In this document: one piece after another, positions 23,180 through 31,041 of the stretch
Numbering within the stretch: position 1 is the stretch's first letter
Layout of the letters: every line of letters starts with the position of its first letter
Notes under the pieces: model-generated
The model's input: the letters and a program-made list of their open reading frames with translations, nothing else
The model's database searches: none
Told to the model about the DNA's origin: nothing
Origin: an uncultured Clostridia bacterium
GTDB lineage: Bacteria; Bacillota; Clostridia; TANB77; CAG-508
Assembly: GCA_948745425.1 (NCBI GenBank)
Contig: CAPZDM010000014.1
Span: 1 to 32,285, forward strand
Direction: 5' to 3'
DNA: 32,285 nucleotides
Translations under genes and position numbers: made by a program

Positions 23180-23633
23180 TTGGCAAATATTGAAGAAAAA
23201 GTTGAAAACTTAATTTTCCCTAAGGTTAAAGAACTAGGATATGAGTTATATGATGTTCAATATGTTAAAGAAGGGAAAGACTATTTCTTAAGAATATTCA
23301 TAGATAGTAAAAAACGGAATAGATTTAAATGATTGTGAACAAGTTAACGATGGTATTAGTGATATTTTAGAAAAAGCTGATTACATAAAAGAGCAATATT
23401 TCTTAGAAATCTCTTCTCCAGGAGTAGAAAGGGTTTTAAGAAAAGATAAACATTTAGAACAAAATATTGGTAAAAAAATTGTAATCAATTTATTTAAATC
23501 AATTAACAATCAAAAACAATTAGAAGGAATATTAAAAAAATTTGATGATAAAAATATTTATTTAGAACAACAAGATATAATTGAAATAGAAAGAAAAAAC
23601 ATATCTTTAATTAAACTTAAATTTGAATGGTAA
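23180..23633 (+). CDS. rimP: Ribosome maturation factor RimP, read through a +1 shift at CGG 23315
   Basis: The start is TTG 23180 with GAGGAGG seven bases before. In frame 0 the product ends after 50 codons (stop 23330). Skipping C of the in-frame CGG at 23315 gives FIDSKK-GIDLNDCEQVNDGISDIL and an open frame to 23633, 150 residues, the normal RimP length. Family marks: YELYDVQYVKEGKDYFLRIF, then YFLEISSPGVERVLRKDKH (the conserved SPG-x-RPL-like segment). RimP assists 30S assembly and is conserved in first place of this operon. No other lesion is present, and it is followed directly by nusA. Confidence 0.95.
23315..23318 (+). other. Candidate +1 frameshift site CGG-A in rimP
   Basis: Frame 0 reads AAA AAA CGG AAT AGA TTT AAA TGA. 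Frame +1 reads AAA AAA (C) GGA ATA GAT TTA, restoring the conserved G-I-x-L/I-x-D/N-C of RimP. Confidence 0.75.
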
Positions 23634-23655
23634 TAAGGAAAGGAATGATTGAAAA

Positions 23656-24768
23656 ATGAAAGCAATAGATAATAAAGAACTAGAACAAGCATTAATTTTG
23701 TTAGAAGAAGAGAAGGGAATAGAAAAAAAGTATTTATTAGAATCTATTGAAACTGCTTTAGTTACAGCATATAAAAGAAACTATGATTCAAGTGATAATG
23801 TAAAAGTTACATTAGATGAACAGACAGGAGAAACACATATATTCTCAGTAAAAGAAGTAGTAAAAAAAGTTGAAGATCCAATATTACAAATTTCAATGAA
23901 GGAAGCAGAAAAAATTAATCCAGCAGTTTTAGAAGGAGAAACAGTTGATATAGAAATAGTACCAAAGAATTTTGGAAGAATAGCAGCACAAACAGCAAAA
24001 CAAGTTATCATTCAGAAATTAAGAGAAGCTGAGAGAAATTTAGTATTTGGGGAATTCAATGAAAGAAAAGGAGAAATTTTATCAGGAATAGTTCAAAAAG
24101 CAGATACTGGTGTAATAATAGTAGATTTAGGAAAACTTGAAGGAATTATGCCTAGAAAGGAACAAATACCAACAGAAAGTTATAGTGTAAATGATAAGAT
24201 AAAAGGATATGTAGTTGATGTTGTAAGAGGAAATAAGGGAAATCCACAAGTTATAATATCAAGAGCATCAGGAGACTTTGTTAAAAAATTATTCCAACTA
24301 GAGATACCTGAGATATATGAAGGATTAATCGAAGTAAAGAGTGTAGCAAGAGATCCAGGAAATAGATGTAAAGTAGCAGTATCTTCAGCAGATGAAAATA
24401 TAGATCCAGTAGGATCTTGTGTTGGACAAAAAGGAGTAAGAATTCAAAATATAATAAATGAATTAGCTGGAGAAAAGATAGATGTCATCGAATGGAATGA
24501 AGATCCATCAATATTTATAGCTTCTGCATTACTACCAGCACAAGTAATGGCAGTTGATATCCAAGAAGAAGAAAAACAAGCCAGAGTAATAGTAAAAGAT
24601 GATCAATTATCACTTGCAATAGGAAAAGCTGGTCAAAATGCAAGATTAGCTGCAAGACTTACAGGATGGAAAATAGATATTAAATCTGAAACACAGTTTA
24701 GAGAAATGTTAGCAAGCATGCAAGAGGATGAAGAAACAGAAAAAGTTGAAGAACAAGAAGAAGAATAA
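23656..24768 (+). CDS. nusA: Transcription termination/antitermination factor NusA
   Basis: The 370-residue protein has an N-terminal RNA-polymerase-binding domain (1-125, with LLESIETALVTAYKRNY), an S1 domain (136-203, GEILSGIVQKADTGVIIVDL) and two KH domains (around 233-300 with GSCVGQKGVRIQNI, and 305-350 with LAIGKAGQNARLAARLTGW). The short acidic C-terminus (EEQEEE) lacks the extra AR repeats of proteobacterial NusA, as is normal in Firmicutes. It binds nascent RNA and RNA polymerase. It lies 22 bp after rimP in the same operon. Confidence 0.97.
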   Translation: MKAIDNKELEQALILLEEEKGIEKKYLLESIETALVTAYKRNYDSSDNVKVTLDEQTGETHIFSVKEVVKKVEDPILQISMKEAEKINPAVLEGETVDIEIVPKNFGRIAAQTAKQVIIQKLREAERNLVFGEFNERKGEILSGIVQKADTGVIIVDLGKLEGIMPRKEQIPTESYSVNDKIKGYVVDVVRGNKGNPQVIISRASGDFVKKLFQLEIPEIYEGLIEVKSVARDPGNRCKVAVSSADENIDPVGSCVGQKGVRIQNIINELAGEKIDVIEWNEDPSIFIASALLPAQVMAVDIQEEEKQARVIVKDDQLSLAIGKAGQNARLAARLTGWKIDIKSETQFREMLASMQEDEETEKVEEQEEE

Positions 24769-24788
24769 ATTTTCAAGGGGGAAAATCT

Positions 24789-25142
24789 TTGAATATAGAA
24801 GATAAAAGTGCATACCAAAAGAGAAAAGTGCTAGGTATGCTTGGGATATCTGCTAAAGCAGGGAAAATAGTTTGTGGAACTGATGCGACAATTGAGGATA
24901 TTGAGAAACATAGAGTAAAATTAGTGATTGTTGCACAAAACGCATCTGAAAGAACAAAAAGAAATATTAGATATATTTGTGATAATAATAAAATACATAT
25001 ATTAGAATTTGGAGATATTGAAGAAATAAGTAGAACTATAGGTAAAAACAATAAAGCCATTATAGGAGTAAAATCGAAAAGCTTGTCAGAAGAAATTGAA
25101 AAGCTTATAAAAGAAAATGGGGGTGATTTGCTATATGGATAA
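24789..25142 (+). CDS. ylxQ: YlxQ, L7Ae-family K-turn RNA-binding protein
   Basis: The start is TTG 24789 after AAGGGGG. The 117-residue L7Ae/L30e/S12e fold has KVLGMLGISAKAGKIVCGTD and KHRVKLVIVAQNASERTKRN. In most Firmicutes ylxR (DUF448) lies between nusA and ylxQ; here only 20 bp separate them, so ylxR is missing from this place. The 3' end overlaps infB by 8 bp. Confidence 0.9.
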   Translation: MNIEDKSAYQKRKVLGMLGISAKAGKIVCGTDATIEDIEKHRVKLVIVAQNASERTKRNIRYICDNNKIHILEFGDIEEISRTIGKNNKAIIGVKSKSLSEEIEKLIKENGGDLLYG

Positions 25143-28119
25143 AATAAAAGTACATGAAGTAGCAAAAGAATTAGGAGTTACAAGTAAAGAAATTGTATCA
25201 ATAGCAAATGAGTTAGGAGCAAATGTTAAAAACCATTTAAGCACTATTGATGAGCAAATGGTAAAAAAAATAAAAAATAAAATTAATAAGGAAATGAATA
25301 GTCAAAGTATGGATAATAGTAAAGAAAAAAAATCAAATACACAAGAAAAAAAGCAAGAGGAAAAAGCACCAGTAATAATAAGAAGAGCTGTAATAATTTC
25401 AGATGAAGAGGAAGGTAGCAAACAAAACAATACTACTGTCGAAAAAACTAAAAAGGAAGCTGGAAAAGTTGTAGAAAGAAAGAATAATAACTATAATATT
25501 GTTTATAGAAATAAACCAACAAAACCTATGACTGCGAGTGAGCTTTTTGGGTTAAATAAAAAGAAAAAAGAAGAACCAGAACTTAAAGAAGAAGTAAAAA
25601 AAGAAGAGATAGCTACAACTGCTGAAATTAAAGAAGAAAAAGTTGAAGTAGCAGATTATAAAAACCCTGAAGAGCATAAAGAAGTAATAATAAATAAAAA
25701 TACAGATACTAATACTAGAAGTGTAAGTAATGAGAGAAACTTCGATAGAAACAATAGTAGAGGATTTACAAATAGGAATAATAGAAGTTTTGATAGAAAC
25801 AATAATGAAAGAAGAAACCAAAATAGTGGATTTAATAGAAATAATAATTACCAAGATAGAAATAGTAATGTGCAAAACTATGGTAATAGAAATAATAATG
25901 GTAGAAATTTTGATAAAAATGGTAACAATAATGGAAACAGGTATCAAAACAATGGTTTCAATAGAAATAATAATTTTAATAGAAATAATAATGGTAATGG
26001 TTTTAGAAATAATAGACCACTTGATGAAAAAGGAATTGAGAAAAATATAAAAAATATTATGGAAGCAGACTTCGGAGAAAAGGAAATCACAAGAGAATAT
26101 AATAAAAACAAACAAAAAACTGTTAAGACAGATGAATCAAAAGTTAAGAAAAATGCTAAATCAAGAAGAAGTAATGTTAATGAAAACTTTGACAGTGGAA
26201 AATTAAAAGATCTAAAACAGACAAATAAATTATCAAATATGTTTGATGACCAAGAAGGTGGAATGTTAGACTATTATGATTTAAGCAAGAGAAGAGATAA
26301 GAAAAACAAGAAGAAGAATATTAATCAAGAAGAAAGAAATAAACAAAAAATCTTTGAATTAACAGAGATAACAATTCCAGAATCAATAACTGTAAAAGAT
26401 TTAGCAACTGAAATGAAAAAAACTTCAGGAGATGTCATAAAAAAATTATTAAATTATGGAATTATGGCAACAATAAATAATGATATTGATTTTGATACAG
26501 CATTTTTAATAGCAGGAGAATTTGGAATAACAGCAAAGAAAAAAGAAGTTATAACAGACGAGGAAATACTATTTGATGATACAGAAGATAATCCAGAAGA
26601 AATGATAAAACGTCCACCAGTTATAGTTGTTATGGGACACGTAGACCATGGTAAAACTTCACTTTTAGATGCAATTAGACAAACTAATGTAATAGAAGGC
26701 GAAGCAGGTGGAATAACTCAAAAAATAGGTGCTTACAAAGTAGAAGTTAATGGTAGAGAAATAACTTTCTTAGATACACCAGGACACGAAGCATTTACAG
26801 GTATGAGAGCGAGAGGAGCACAAGTAACAGATATTGCAATATTAGTAGTTGCTGCAAATGATGGAGTAATGCCTCAAACAGTTGAAGCTATAAATCATGC
26901 AAAATCAGCAGGAATTCCTATAATAGTTGCAATTAATAAAATTGATGTAGAAGGTGCAAATCCACAAAAAGTAAAAGAAGAATTAATGAAATATGAATTA
27001 GTTCCAGAAGAATGGGGAGGAAATACAGTATTTGTTGAAATTTCAGCAAAGAAAAGAGTTAACATAGACGGATTACTAGAAATGGTATTATTAGTAGCAG
27101 ATATGCAAGAATTAAAAGCAAATCCTAATAAACAAGCAAAAGGTACAGTAATAGAGGCAAGACTTGATAAAACAAGAGGGCCTGTTGCAACAATGCTTGT
27201 ACAACGTGGTACATTAGATACAGGAGATATGATAGTTGTAGGTTCTGTAATTGGTAAAATCAGAGCCATGACAAATGAACATGGAAAAAAGGTAAAAAAA
27301 GCAGGACCATCAACACCAGTAGAAATTTTAGGACTAACAGAAGTACCAGAGGCAGGAGAAATTTTCTATGAAGTAGATGATGAAAAAACAGCTAAACATT
27401 TAATAGAGAAGAGAAAACGTCAAGCAAGAGAAAAATCAATAAACTCAATATCAAAATTATCATTAAATGATTTATTTAGCCAAATTGAAAAAGGAAGGTT
27501 AAAAGAATTAAACTTAATTGTAAAAGCAGACTTACAAGGTTCAGTAGAAGCTGTACAATCAAGTTTAGAAAAATTATCTAATGAAGAAGTAAAAGTAAAA
27601 GTAATCCACGCTAATGTTGGTGGAGTTACAGAATCAGATGTAACCCTAGCAAAAGTTGCAAATGCTATTATCATAGCATTTAATGTAAGGCCAGAGCCAT
27701 TAGCAAAAATCGCAGCAGAAAAAGAAGATATTGAAATCAAGACATATTCAGTAATTTATAATGCCATTGAAGATGTAAAAGATGCTATGACAGGAATGTT
27801 AGATCCAAAATTTGAAGAAAAAGTTATTGGAAATGCAGAAATTCGTCAAATATTCAAAGTAAGCTCTTTAGGAACAATTGCAGGATGTTATGTAACAAAT
27901 GGAAAAATTGAACGTCATGCAGGAGTAAGAGTAATAAGAGACAATGTAGTAGTACATGAAGGAAAATTAGCATCATTAAAAAGATTTAAAGACGATGCAA
28001 AAGAAGTAACAGAAGGATATGAATGTGGACTACAAATAGAAAAATATAATGACATTATAGAAGGAGATACATTAGAAATTTTCAAAATGGAAGAGATTAA
28101 GAAAAGTCTTAATAAATAG
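25135..28119 (+). CDS. infB: Translation initiation factor IF-2
   Basis: The start is set at ATG 25135 (MDKIKVHEVAKELGVTSKEI) because GGGGGTGAT lies just upstream; the frame is open from 25117. It has 994 residues. Domain order: IF2N (1-50); a long charged linker with an Asn/Arg/Phe/Gly-rich low-complexity stretch (about 195-300, many RNNN/NRNN units); a second IF2N domain (about 415-470); the G domain with GHVDHGKT (502-509), DTPGHEAF, NKID and SAK; then domains II-IV with the fMet-tRNA-binding C-terminus. It carries no CGG in about 3 kb. Its 3' end is partly duplicated downstream (28266-28300). Confidence 0.98.
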   Translation: MDKIKVHEVAKELGVTSKEIVSIANELGANVKNHLSTIDEQMVKKIKNKINKEMNSQSMDNSKEKKSNTQEKKQEEKAPVIIRRAVIISDEEEGSKQNNTTVEKTKKEAGKVVERKNNNYNIVYRNKPTKPMTASELFGLNKKKKEEPELKEEVKKEEIATTAEIKEEKVEVADYKNPEEHKEVIINKNTDTNTRSVSNERNFDRNNSRGFTNRNNRSFDRNNNERRNQNSGFNRNNNYQDRNSNVQNYGNRNNNGRNFDKNGNNNGNRYQNNGFNRNNNFNRNNNGNGFRNNRPLDEKGIEKNIKNIMEADFGEKEITREYNKNKQKTVKTDESKVKKNAKSRRSNVNENFDSGKLKDLKQTNKLSNMFDDQEGGMLDYYDLSKRRDKKNKKKNINQEERNKQKIFELTEITIPESITVKDLATEMKKTSGDVIKKLLNYGIMATINNDIDFDTAFLIAGEFGITAKKKEVITDEEILFDDTEDNPEEMIKRPPVIVVMGHVDHGKTSLLDAIRQTNVIEGEAGGITQKIGAYKVEVNGREITFLDTPGHEAFTGMRARGAQVTDIAILVVAANDGVMPQTVEAINHAKSAGIPIIVAINKIDVEGANPQKVKEELMKYELVPEEWGGNTVFVEISAKKRVNIDGLLEMVLLVADMQELKANPNKQAKGTVIEARLDKTRGPVATMLVQRGTLDTGDMIVVGSVIGKIRAMTNEHGKKVKKAGPSTPVEILGLTEVPEAGEIFYEVDDEKTAKHLIEKRKRQAREKSINSISKLSLNDLFSQIEKGRLKELNLIVKADLQGSVEAVQSSLEKLSNEEVKVKVIHANVGGVTESDVTLAKVANAIIIAFNVRPEPLAKIAAEKEDIEIKTYSVIYNAIEDVKDAMTGMLDPKFEEKVIGNAEIRQIFKVSSLGTIAGCYVTNGKIERHAGVRVIRDNVVVHEGKLASLKRFKDDAKEVTEGYECGLQIEKYNDIIEGDTLEIFKMEEIKKSLNK

Positions 28120-28265
28120 GCGAACGAAGTGAGAATATTTATTTAGAGATTTCTTATGCAACTGAGCAAAGCGAAGTTGTATACAATGAAGGGTCTTGAT
28201 AAATAAGCGAATGAAAAGAGCTTATTTAACTAGAATAATTTTAGAAAATTTATAATGTATTGAAA

Positions 28266-28300
28266 AAGGAGATACATTAGAAATTTTCAAAATGGAAGAG
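28266..28300 (+). repeat. Duplicated infB 3' end in the infB-rbfA gap
   Basis: 35 bp identical to 28061-28095, the codons for the infB C-terminus (EGDTLEIFKMEE), followed by a diverged continuation. Also, 28194-28212 (GTCTTGATAAATAAGCGAA) resembles 28106-28124 (GTCTTAATAAATAGGCGAA). The 200-bp gap therefore holds rearranged pieces of the infB end; the last piece runs into the rbfA ribosome binding site. Confidence 0.85.
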
Positions 28301-28319
28301 GTCAAGAAAGGAAACAAAC

Positions 28320-28685
28320 ATGAATAAAAATTCAAATAGATTAGGTCGTATAGATGAAGAATTAAAAAAGGAAATAAGCAATATAATATCTTATGACTTA
28401 AAAAACCCTAACATAACAGGAATGATAAGTGTAACAAAAGCGAAAATTACACCAGACTTAAAATATGCACAAGTATATGTTAGTATATTAAACTCAAAGA
28501 ATACAAAAGAAACTTTAGCAGCTTTAAAAAAATCATCAGGATTTGTCAGAACTGAAGTCGCAAAAAGAGTAAATTTAAGGACAACACCAGAAATCATATT
28601 TATATTAGATGATTCAATAGAATATGGAGAAAGAATTGATAAAATCTTGAAAGAGATATTACCAGAAAAACCAGAGCAATTTTGA
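28320..28685 (+). CDS. rbfA: Ribosome-binding factor A
   Basis: The 121-residue KH-type protein for 30S maturation shows RLGRIDEELKKEISNIISYD, DLKYAQVYVSIL and FVRTEVAKRVNLRTTPEIIF with FILDDSIEYGERIDKIL. The ribosome binding site AAGAAAGGA derives from the duplicated infB segment just upstream. It is the last of the classic rimP-nusA-ylxQ-infB-rbfA order. Confidence 0.95.
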   Translation: MNKNSNRLGRIDEELKKEISNIISYDLKNPNITGMISVTKAKITPDLKYAQVYVSILNSKNTKETLAALKKSSGFVRTEVAKRVNLRTTPEIIFILDDSIEYGERIDKILKEILPEKPEQF

Positions 28686-28727
28686 GATAATTGCTGTATT
28701 AGAATATAGAGTTTAGATGTTAGAAAA

Positions 28728-28757
28728 TGTAGGGGGGGCGAGCATTGCTCGTCCGTT
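28728..28757. repeat. Palindromic repeat, TGTAGGGG...CGTCCGTT family
   Basis: It starts TGTAGGGGG, has the inverted pair GAGCA/TGCTC at the centre and ends CGTCCGTT, like the copy at 30845-30871. It lies between rbfA and nrnA. Confidence 0.75.
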
Positions 28758-28790
28758 GTTCAAAAATAATCATATAAAAGGAGAAATATA

Positions 28791-29744
28791 ATGACATTAG
28801 ATGACATAAAAAGAGAAATCGAAAATGCTAATACTATATTAATAGAAACCCATGAAACACCTGATGGAGATGCAATCGGAAGTAGTCTAGCAATGTACTT
28901 AGCTCTAAAAAGTATAGGAAAAGATGTAGACATAGTTATTCCAACGCACTCTAAGGCATTTGATTTTTTACCAGGGGCAAATGAAATAAAAAAAGAAGGT
29001 AGAGACATAAAATATGACCTAGGAATAGCATTAGACTGCACAGATACAAAAAGATTAAAAGGATATGAGCCATTTTTCGAAGATGCAAAAACAACAATAT
29101 GTATAGATCATCATGGAAGTAATAAAATGTTTGCGGATTTTAACTATGTAGACCCTGTTGCACCTGCATGTGCTCAAATTTTAATAATAGTATTAAAAAA
29201 ACTAGGAATAGAAATAGATAAAGAAATTGGAACATGTATATTAACAGGAATAATAACAGATACTGGTGGATTTAAATATGATGGAGTAACCACAGAAACC
29301 TTTGAATTTGTTGCAGAATTATTAAGAAAAGGTGTAAAAGTGTCTGATACATATAAAAGAGTATTACAAACAAAGACCAAAGCAAACTTTTTACTTAGAA
29401 AAAAGGTAGTAGACAGAATGGAATTTCTAGAAGATGAAAAAATTGCCTTTACATATATAACAAAACAAGACATAGAAGAAGTAAATGCAGAAGAAGGAGA
29501 CCATGAGGGATTAGTCGAGATAGGTAGAGATGTTGAAGGAGTTGAAGTTTCAATCTTCTTAAGAGAAATAGAACAAGGAGAATATAAGGCATCACTTCGT
29601 TCAAAAGACTATGTAAATGTATCAGATATATGTATAATGTTTGCAGGTGGAGGACATGAAAAAGCAGCAGGATGTACAATGAATATGAGCCTAGAAGAGG
29701 CAAAAGAGAAAATAATACATGAAGTAGAACAACATTTAAAATGA
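28791..29744 (+). CDS. nrnA: DHH/DHHA1 phosphoesterase, NrnA-type nanoRNase / pAp phosphatase
   Basis: The 317-residue protein has the DHH motifs in order: ETHETPDGDAIGSSLAM (Asp25, Asp27), ALDCTD (near 80), CIDHHGSNKMF (Asp106-His107-His108), ILTGIITDTGGFKYD, and the C-terminal DHHA1 glycine loop FAGGGHEKAAGCTM. NrnA degrades oligoribonucleotides of two to five bases and dephosphorylates pAp. Its place after rbfA and before truB is common in Firmicutes. The ribosome binding site is AAAGGAGA. Confidence 0.93.
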   Translation: MTLDDIKREIENANTILIETHETPDGDAIGSSLAMYLALKSIGKDVDIVIPTHSKAFDFLPGANEIKKEGRDIKYDLGIALDCTDTKRLKGYEPFFEDAKTTICIDHHGSNKMFADFNYVDPVAPACAQILIIVLKKLGIEIDKEIGTCILTGIITDTGGFKYDGVTTETFEFVAELLRKGVKVSDTYKRVLQTKTKANFLLRKKVVDRMEFLEDEKIAFTYITKQDIEEVNAEEGDHEGLVEIGRDVEGVEVSIFLREIEQGEYKASLRSKDYVNVSDICIMFAGGGHEKAAGCTMNMSLEEAKEKIIHEVEQHLK

Positions 29745-29770
29745 TAATGTAGGGGTGGCGAAAGCGAGAA

Positions 29771-29816
29771 AAAAGTATAAAAAGAAGAAAATTTATTTTC
29801 TTCTTTTTATACTTTT
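29771..29816. terminator. Perfect 21-bp hairpin between nrnA and truB, likely terminator
   Basis: The 21-bp arms 29771-29791 and 29796-29816 are perfectly complementary around TTTA. They are A/T-rich with A-run and T-run ends, so they can act on both strands. The hairpin is flanked by GCGAG on both sides (29764-29768, 29817-29821). Before it stands a partial TGTAGGGG repeat (29748), after it a second hairpin AAAATTTGC/GCAAATTTT (29832-29852). Confidence 0.7.
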
Positions 29817-29925
29817 GCGAGCACAGCATGGAAAATTTGCAAAGCAAATTTTACTGGGCGTCTGTTTATTAAAAGATAAACAAAAAATAATTGAAATAAA
29901 ATATTAAATAAAGGAAAAAAATAAC

Positions 29926-30801
29926 ATGGATGGAATAATAATAATAAATAAAGAAAAAGAATATACCTCAAACGATGTAGTTCAAATAGTAAAACATACA
30001 TTAAATGAAAAGGTAGGACATACAGGAACATTAGACCCTAATGCAACAGGAGTATTACCCCTTTTAATAGGAAAAGGAACTAAAATATCCAAATACTTAG
30101 TAAATCATGATAAAATATATGATGCTACCTTGCAATTAGGAATAAAGACAGACACTGCCGATGGTGAAGGACAAATTTTAGAAGAGAAAAATGTTGATAA
30201 AAATATATTATTAGAACAAAATATAAATAAAATATTACAAAGCTTTATAGGTAAGCAAACTCAAACACCACCAATGTATTCAGCGATAAAAGTAAACGGA
30301 AAAAAATTATATGATTATGCAAGAAAAGGCGAGAAAATAGAAGTTCCAGTAAGGAATATAGAAATTTATAATTTGGAATTAAATAAAATTGACCTTCAGA
30401 ATAATCAAATAGAAATTAGAATTGAATGTTCAAAAGGAACATACATAAGAACTTTATGTGAAGATATTGCAGAAAGATTAGGAACTATTGGATATATGAA
30501 AGAACTTAATCGAATCCAAGTTGGAGAATTTAATATAAAAAACGCCATCAAAATAGAAGAATTGAAATCTAACAAGAAAAATAGTGATTACCTAAAAGAA
30601 AATATAATAAGCCTTGAAAAAGTATTAGAAAACAAAGAAAAAATAGCATTAAGCCAAAAACAATTAGAAGTATTTTTAAATGGAGTAAAAATAAAATCTA
30701 ATTGCAGAGATGGGATATATAGAATATATGATGATAAACAAAATTTTATAGGAACAGGAATATCACAAAACAATAATCTAAAAAGAGATGTAATTATATA
30801 A
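29926..30801 (+). CDS. truB: tRNA pseudouridine(55) synthase TruB
   Basis: The 291-residue enzyme makes pseudouridine-55 in the T-loop of tRNAs. Family marks are GIIIINKEKEYTSNDVV, the catalytic loop VGHTGTLDPNATGVLPLLIG with Asp38, TPPMYSAIKVNGKKLYDYAR and the CSKGTYIRTLCEDIAERLG block. The ribosome binding site is AAAGGAAAAA. In many Firmicutes ribF follows; here it does not. Confidence 0.96.
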   Translation: MDGIIIINKEKEYTSNDVVQIVKHTLNEKVGHTGTLDPNATGVLPLLIGKGTKISKYLVNHDKIYDATLQLGIKTDTADGEGQILEEKNVDKNILLEQNINKILQSFIGKQTQTPPMYSAIKVNGKKLYDYARKGEKIEVPVRNIEIYNLELNKIDLQNNQIEIRIECSKGTYIRTLCEDIAERLGTIGYMKELNRIQVGEFNIKNAIKIEELKSNKKNSDYLKENIISLEKVLENKEKIALSQKQLEVFLNGVKIKSNCRDGIYRIYDDKQNFIGTGISQNNNLKRDVII

Positions 30802-30844
30802 ACAGAGAAATTTAATGATATTACAGAAAGATTACAAGAACCAA

Positions 30845-30871
30845 TGTAGGGGCGAGCATTGATCGTCCGTT
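30845..30871. repeat. Palindromic repeat, TGTAGGGGCGAGCATTGATCGTCCGTT
   Basis: TGTAGGGGCGA with inverted TCGTCC; almost the same as the copy at 28728-28757 and next to the related copy at 30891-30916. The 30802-31041 gap holds no gene, only these two repeats and the promoter of the next gene. Confidence 0.8.
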
Positions 30872-30890
30872 AAGAAATAGTAGAGAAAAT

Positions 30891-30916
30891 TGTAGGGGCG
30901 ATTAGTAATCGCCCGT
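30891..30916. repeat. Palindromic repeat with GGGCGATTA/TAATCGCCC
   Basis: TGTAGGGGCGATTAGTAATCGCCCGTT-type element; the 9-bp arms GGGCGATTA and TAATCGCCC also form the repeat at 13268-13296. Confidence 0.85.
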
Positions 30917-30978
30917 TTTGAGGAGAAATATTAATGTTATAATTTCATAATACGATTAAATTTGTTTGAAAAAAATAA

Positions 30979-31008
30979 TTTACACGATACATAGGAATAT
31001 GTTAAAAT
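30979..31008 (+). promoter_or_regulatory. Promoter for the HAD phosphatase gene
   Basis: TTTACA (30979-30984), 18-bp spacer, TAAAAT (31003-31008), about 30 bp before the start codon. Confidence 0.6.
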
Positions 31009-31041
31009 ATAATATATGTACAAAATAGGAGACAATAAAAT

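Noticed and set aside
1423..23318. Frame breaks as random sequencing errors or pseudogenes
   Set aside because: Errors would favour the many long A-runs, which are intact (for instance throughout infB), and decay would give stops and varied indels. All six breaks are the same C before GGN. A systematic artefact specific to this context is still possible and is stated in the finding.
25552..26115. Long minus-strand open frame opposite infB
   Set aside because: Arises from the low-complexity Asn/Arg-rich linker; no ribosome binding site and the product is an Ile/Ser-only pattern.
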